DNA of 64,000 bases, taken from Flavobacterium odoriferum. GTDB lineage: Bacteria; Bacteroidota; Bacteroidia; Flavobacteriales; Flavobacteriaceae. This document shows positions 61,131 to 64,000 of this stretch, one piece after another (the stretch's first letter is position 1; the number at the start of each line of letters is the position of its first letter). The DNA lies in NCBI RefSeq assembly GCF_025499515.1, contig NZ_JAMKFA010000005.1:62001-126000 (forward strand), written 5' to 3'. Both the position numbers and the translations under genes were made by a program. Under the pieces are notes generated by a model. The model had not been told where the DNA came from. It ran no database searches and was given only the letters and a program-made list of their open reading frames with translations.

Positions 61131-63344
61131 CTACAAAGTTAACAAAGAAGTGCTTCTTAAAATTTGAATTGGTTTACTGTACCAAAACAATTCAAAATCT
61201 TCAAAATGTGTTTCAAAATCAGATTTTAATTGAGAAAAAGTGATTTTATTTTCAGTATAAACCGAAATTTTTTCTAATATTTCAATCAACCACTTTCCTT
61301 CTGCTGCGTTTACCGAAATATCATAGGTTTGGGTTTTATCATGAAAAGTTAATTTCATCATTTCCCAAGAATTTCCTTTTTTTGATTTAGTAAAGATTTC
61401 GGTTTGAGGATTTCCTCCTAACCAAACGATTTTAGCATTGGATTTTGTAGAGAAATTTTGTTCTTTTTGAAGACAATTATAAATAAAATCAGATGGAATT
61501 TTTGTTTTTGGAATTTTGAAATCGAACCAATCTTGTAAATCGTAATCGAAACAGATTCCGTGCATGTAATTGAATAATGATTTCTTTAATCCAAAACTGA
61601 ATTTATCGTGATTGATTCCGGTTTTGTCTTTAAAATTGATATCGTTATTAGCAAACGTAATTTCATTTTGTTCTGGAATTACTCCGAATTCTTCAGGAAA
61701 CATTCCCACAGGAGAATGCGCTGTCATCGCAAATTGATGCCAAAAACCGCTTTGTAAAACACCCAATTCAAACAATTGACGCACCATTTCTAAACTATCA
61801 ACGGTTTCTTGAATGGTTTGTGTTGGATAACCATACATCAAATAAGCATGCACCATAATTCCTGATTCGGTGAAATTTCGGGTAACTTGAGCTACTTGTT
61901 CAACGGTTACTCCTTTTTTGATTAATTCTAAAAGTCGGTCCGAAGCCACTTCTAATCCACCAGAAACTGCGATACAACCTGATTCTTTCAATAACAAACA
62001 TAAATCAGCTGTAAAACTTTTTTCAAAACGAATGTTAGTCCACCAAGTGACTACTATTTTTCGTTTGATGATTTCCAATGCTACTTCACGCATCAAGGCC
62101 GGTGGTGCTGCTTCATCTACAAAATGGAATCCGTTTTCACCTGTTTGAGCGATTAATTCTTCTATTCGATCGACCAAAATTTTGGCAGCTATTGGCTCGT
62201 ACAACTTGATATAATCTAACGAAATATCACAAAACGTACATTTTCCCCAATAGCAACCATGTGCCATGGTAAGTTTATTCCAACGGCCATCGCTCCACAA
62301 ACTGTGCATAGGATTTGCAATTTCAATAACCGAAATGTATTTATCTAACAACAAATCAGAATAATCAGGAGTTCCTACTTCACTTTGTTTGTAATCGTGG
62401 CGAGTGGAATTGTTTTTGTATGCGACTTGGTTGTTTTCTAATAGAAATGTTCGTTTGAATTCAGATTCTGAAACAAGTCCAGAATGACAAACAAAATTAT
62501 GAAGCAATTCAACTGGTAATTCTCCATCATCTAAAGTAATAAAATCAAAGAATTCAAAAACTCTTTCATCTTTTAATTCGCGAAGTTCTGTATTTGGAAA
62601 ACCGCCACCCATTGATAATTTTATATTGGGATGATTGGCTTTTAAAAACTGAGCACAACGAAAAGCGCTATACAAATTTCCAGGAAAAGGAACCGAAATT
62701 AAAACTAGCTTTGGTTGTACTTCATCAATTCTTTCTTTCAGAATTTTCAGTGTAATTTCATCAATAAATGTTAACTCGTTTTGCAAGTGATTGTACAACT
62801 CATCAAACGAGTTGGCACTTCTACCCAAACGTTCTGCATAGCGACTAAATCCGAAATTTTCATCAATACATTCTACAATAAAATCGGATAAATCTTCTAA
62901 ATATAAGGTAGCTAAATGTTTGGCTTTGTCTTGCATTCCCATCGTTCCAAATGCAAATTCCATATCGTCTAATTGAGCAAAACGAGATGCTTCAGGTAGA
63001 AAATTTCCTGAACAAATTTGACGAGCTAACGATGGATTTTTTCCTTGAAGAAAAGCGATTACGGAATCTATAGTTTTGATATAGTCGTTTTTGAGAGAAT
63101 AAATTCGTTGTGAATTAGGTTCAAATTCTTGAAACTTGAAACCTGAAACTTGAAACAAACTTTCTAATCCTTCTTTGGAAAACAATTCTAAAATCACTTC
63201 AATACCTAAATCCATTTGGAAAGTCGAAATGTTTTTGGTATTCAAAAAACCTTTTATATAAGCCGTTGCTGGATAAGGAGTATTCAGTTGGGTAAAAGGC
63301 GGTGTGATTAAGAGAATGTTTTTCAATGGATATATTTTGAGCAA
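61131..63344 (-). CDS. B12-binding domain radical SAM protein
   Basis: 737 residues. The N-terminal half (to about 290) looks like a cobalamin-binding Rossmann domain (LVLISVPFPGNLYSAFRCAQ, LSMGGGFPN, LDDGELPVELL). The radical SAM motif is GCYWGKCTFCDI with Cys364, Cys369 and Cys372 (C-x4-C-x2-C rather than the usual C-x3-C-x2-C), followed by VSGGLEVASDRLLELIKKGV and YLMYGYPTQT. Two stretches, residues 64-74 and 285-296, are translations of intergenic-type palindromic repeats (63128-63156 and 62461-62488). Substrate unknown. Confidence 0.85.
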   Translation of the reverse strand: MLKIYPLKNILLITPPFTQLNTPYPATAYIKGFLNTKNISTFQMDLGIEVILELFSKEGLESLFQVSGFKFQEFEPNSQRIYSLKNDYIKTIDSVIAFLQGKNPSLARQICSGNFLPEASRFAQLDDMEFAFGTMGMQDKAKHLATLYLEDLSDFIVECIDENFGFSRYAERLGRSANSFDELYNHLQNELTFIDEITLKILKERIDEVQPKLVLISVPFPGNLYSAFRCAQFLKANHPNIKLSMGGGFPNTELRELKDERVFEFFDFITLDDGELPVELLHNFVCHSGLVSESEFKRTFLLENNQVAYKNNSTRHDYKQSEVGTPDYSDLLLDKYISVIEIANPMHSLWSDGRWNKLTMAHGCYWGKCTFCDISLDYIKLYEPIAAKILVDRIEELIAQTGENGFHFVDEAAPPALMREVALEIIKRKIVVTWWTNIRFEKSFTADLCLLLKESGCIAVSGGLEVASDRLLELIKKGVTVEQVAQVTRNFTESGIMVHAYLMYGYPTQTIQETVDSLEMVRQLFELGVLQSGFWHQFAMTAHSPVGMFPEEFGVIPEQNEITFANNDINFKDKTGINHDKFSFGLKKSLFNYMHGICFDYDLQDWFDFKIPKTKIPSDFIYNCLQKEQNFSTKSNAKIVWLGGNPQTEIFTKSKKGNSWEMMKLTFHDKTQTYDISVNAAEGKWLIEILEKISVYTENKITFSQLKSDFETHFEDFELFWYSKPIQILRSTSLLTL
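62461..62488 (-). repeat. Palindromic repeat inside the radical SAM gene (ATTCTG...CAGAAT)
   Basis: ATTCTG and CAGAAT pair around a 9-nt loop, and TGACA follows. This is the pattern of a common flavobacterial intergenic palindrome whose right end also appears at 2451 and 3012. It is read in frame as VCHSGLVSESEF (residues 285-296). Confidence 0.6.
63128..63156 (-). repeat. GTTTCAAG repeat inside the radical SAM gene
   Basis: The minus strand reads GTTTCAAGTTTCAGGTTT and then repeats TCAAG. It shares 18 bases exactly with the intergenic repeat at 58250-58267. It is translated in frame as FQVSGFKFQEF (residues 64-74). Confidence 0.65.
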
Positions 63345-63433
63345 AAATAAGGCTTTTTATCAAATCCTAAGAGCTTGTTAAAGGCAATTTAGAAAAGTAA
63401 AAAATTAGTACTTTAGCAAAAAATAATTCTAAA

Positions 63434-64000
63434 ATGCCAAACGAAAATGTAACCTATCAAAATTCGGGATATTTTTCTAAACTAATTGTTGATTATTTGG
63501 ATGAAAAATCTGAATTGCAATTGTTGTACAATCGTTTTCCAAAAATTGAGAATTTTAAAGGTCAAATTGAGGAAAAAGGCAAAAATTTTCCGTTTGAAAA
63601 CCGCCAAATTTTGGTTTCGGCATTAGAAAAACAACATGAAAATTTTGAAATTTCAGAAAGTACTTCACAAAATATTCAGCTTTTAAAACTTTCAAATACC
63701 TATACAATTACAACGGGTCACCAGCTGAATTTATTTACTGGACCTTTGTATTTTTTATACAAAATTGCTTCTACTATTAATCTGTGTAAAAAATTAAGAC
63801 AAAAATATCCTACTCAAAATTTTGTTCCCATTTATTGGATGGCAACAGAAGATCATGATTTTGATGAAATCAACTATTTTAATTTCAAAGACAAAAAATT
63901 TAGATGGAACCGAGAAAGTAATGGACCCGTTGGACGTCTATCTACAGAAGGATTAGATTTAGTTTATGAAGCTTTTTCTAAAGAAATTGGATTGGGAAAT
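63434..64000 (+). CDS. bshC: Bacillithiol biosynthesis cysteine-adding enzyme BshC, N-terminal part
   Basis: 189 codons are visible and the gene runs off the window. The visible part begins MPNENVTYQNSGYFSKL and has the BshC signatures ITTGHQLNLFTGPLYFLYK and VPIYWMATEDHDFDEINYF. BshC joins cysteine to GlcN-malate in the last step of bacillithiol synthesis. It is divergent from the radical SAM gene, with a TACTTTAG box at 63409-63416. This implies bacillithiol as the low-molecular-weight thiol, relevant to the CstB-like enzyme. Confidence 0.93.
   Translation, partial: MPNENVTYQNSGYFSKLIVDYLDEKSELQLLYNRFPKIENFKGQIEEKGKNFPFENRQILVSALEKQHENFEISESTSQNIQLLKLSNTYTITTGHQLNLFTGPLYFLYKIASTINLCKKLRQKYPTQNFVPIYWMATEDHDFDEINYFNFKDKKFRWNRESNGPVGRLSTEGLDLVYEAFSKEIGLGN

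Overview
The window reads as a chromosomal segment of a Flavobacterium-like member of the Flavobacteriaceae (Bacteroidota). Reasons: very AT-rich DNA; promoters with the Bacteroidota -7 element TAnnTTTG, often with TTG about 18-22 bp upstream; few Shine-Dalgarno sequences; the gliding gene gldI; a type IX secretion type B C-terminal domain; DUF5606; and bacillithiol synthesis (bshC). No prophage, insertion sequence or CRISPR array is visible.

Layout. 1-3.7 kb: end of a DUF349 protein, then three orphan genes (one an Apea-like HEPN protein) and small palindromic repeats, which looks like an accessory pocket. 3.8-4.7 kb: a Crp/Fnr regulator and a DUF2892 membrane protein separated by a perfect operator-like palindrome. 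4.7-9.4 kb: housekeeping genes (ABM-fold protein, mazG, DUF5606, def, ruvX, META/NlpE lipoprotein, dapD). 9.5-22.6 kb: an envelope polysaccharide region with an LTA-synthase-like sulfatase, glycosyltransferases of families 2, 4, 9 and 17, a DUF5672 protein, an LPS-kinase-like protein, a pyruvyltransferase and a QueC-like PP-loop protein. Its right half (about 18-22.6 kb) lies between a decayed copy of the sua5/tsaC 3' end and the intact gene. 23-26.5 kb: tsaC, cca, ctaA. 26.5-29.7 kb: a LytS/LytTR two-component locus with 2TM proteins. 30-37.3 kb: HPP-family protein, glutaminase, pRiA4b ORF-3-like protein, NdpA-like protein, a TetR-like/AarF pair and an ABC exporter. 37.4-43.1 kb: a secreted T9SS protein, then an operon of DHH phosphoesterase, gldI and two cyclophilin-FKBP fusions. 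43.2-48 kb: translation genes (typA, rpsT, four tandem tRNA-Glu genes, proS). 48-52.4 kb: a Trp/Gly-rich lipoprotein, an outer-membrane protein, rimO and a DUF465 protein. 52.5-58.8 kb: a CstB-like persulfide dioxygenase-rhodanese, a LysM-NlpC/P60 hydrolase and a three-gene acyl-CoA carboxylase. 58.9-64 kb: a hybrid histidine kinase, a B12-binding radical SAM protein and the start of bshC.

The best candidate for an undescribed system is a small Crp/Fnr regulon. The regulator at 3768-4394 sits beside an operator of the form RTGA-N6-TCAY. The same type of operator recurs 48 kb away in front of the DUF465 gene and the CstB-like gene. In all three promoters its centre lies exactly 29.5 bp upstream of the first base of the -7 box, a class-II activator position, and no TTG is present at -33. 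With bshC in the same window this suggests a persulfide/bacillithiol-linked response. Other points of note are the sua5 relic beside the polysaccharide cassette, intergenic-type palindromic repeats found in frame inside a radical SAM gene, and a histidine kinase fused to a 2TM domain.
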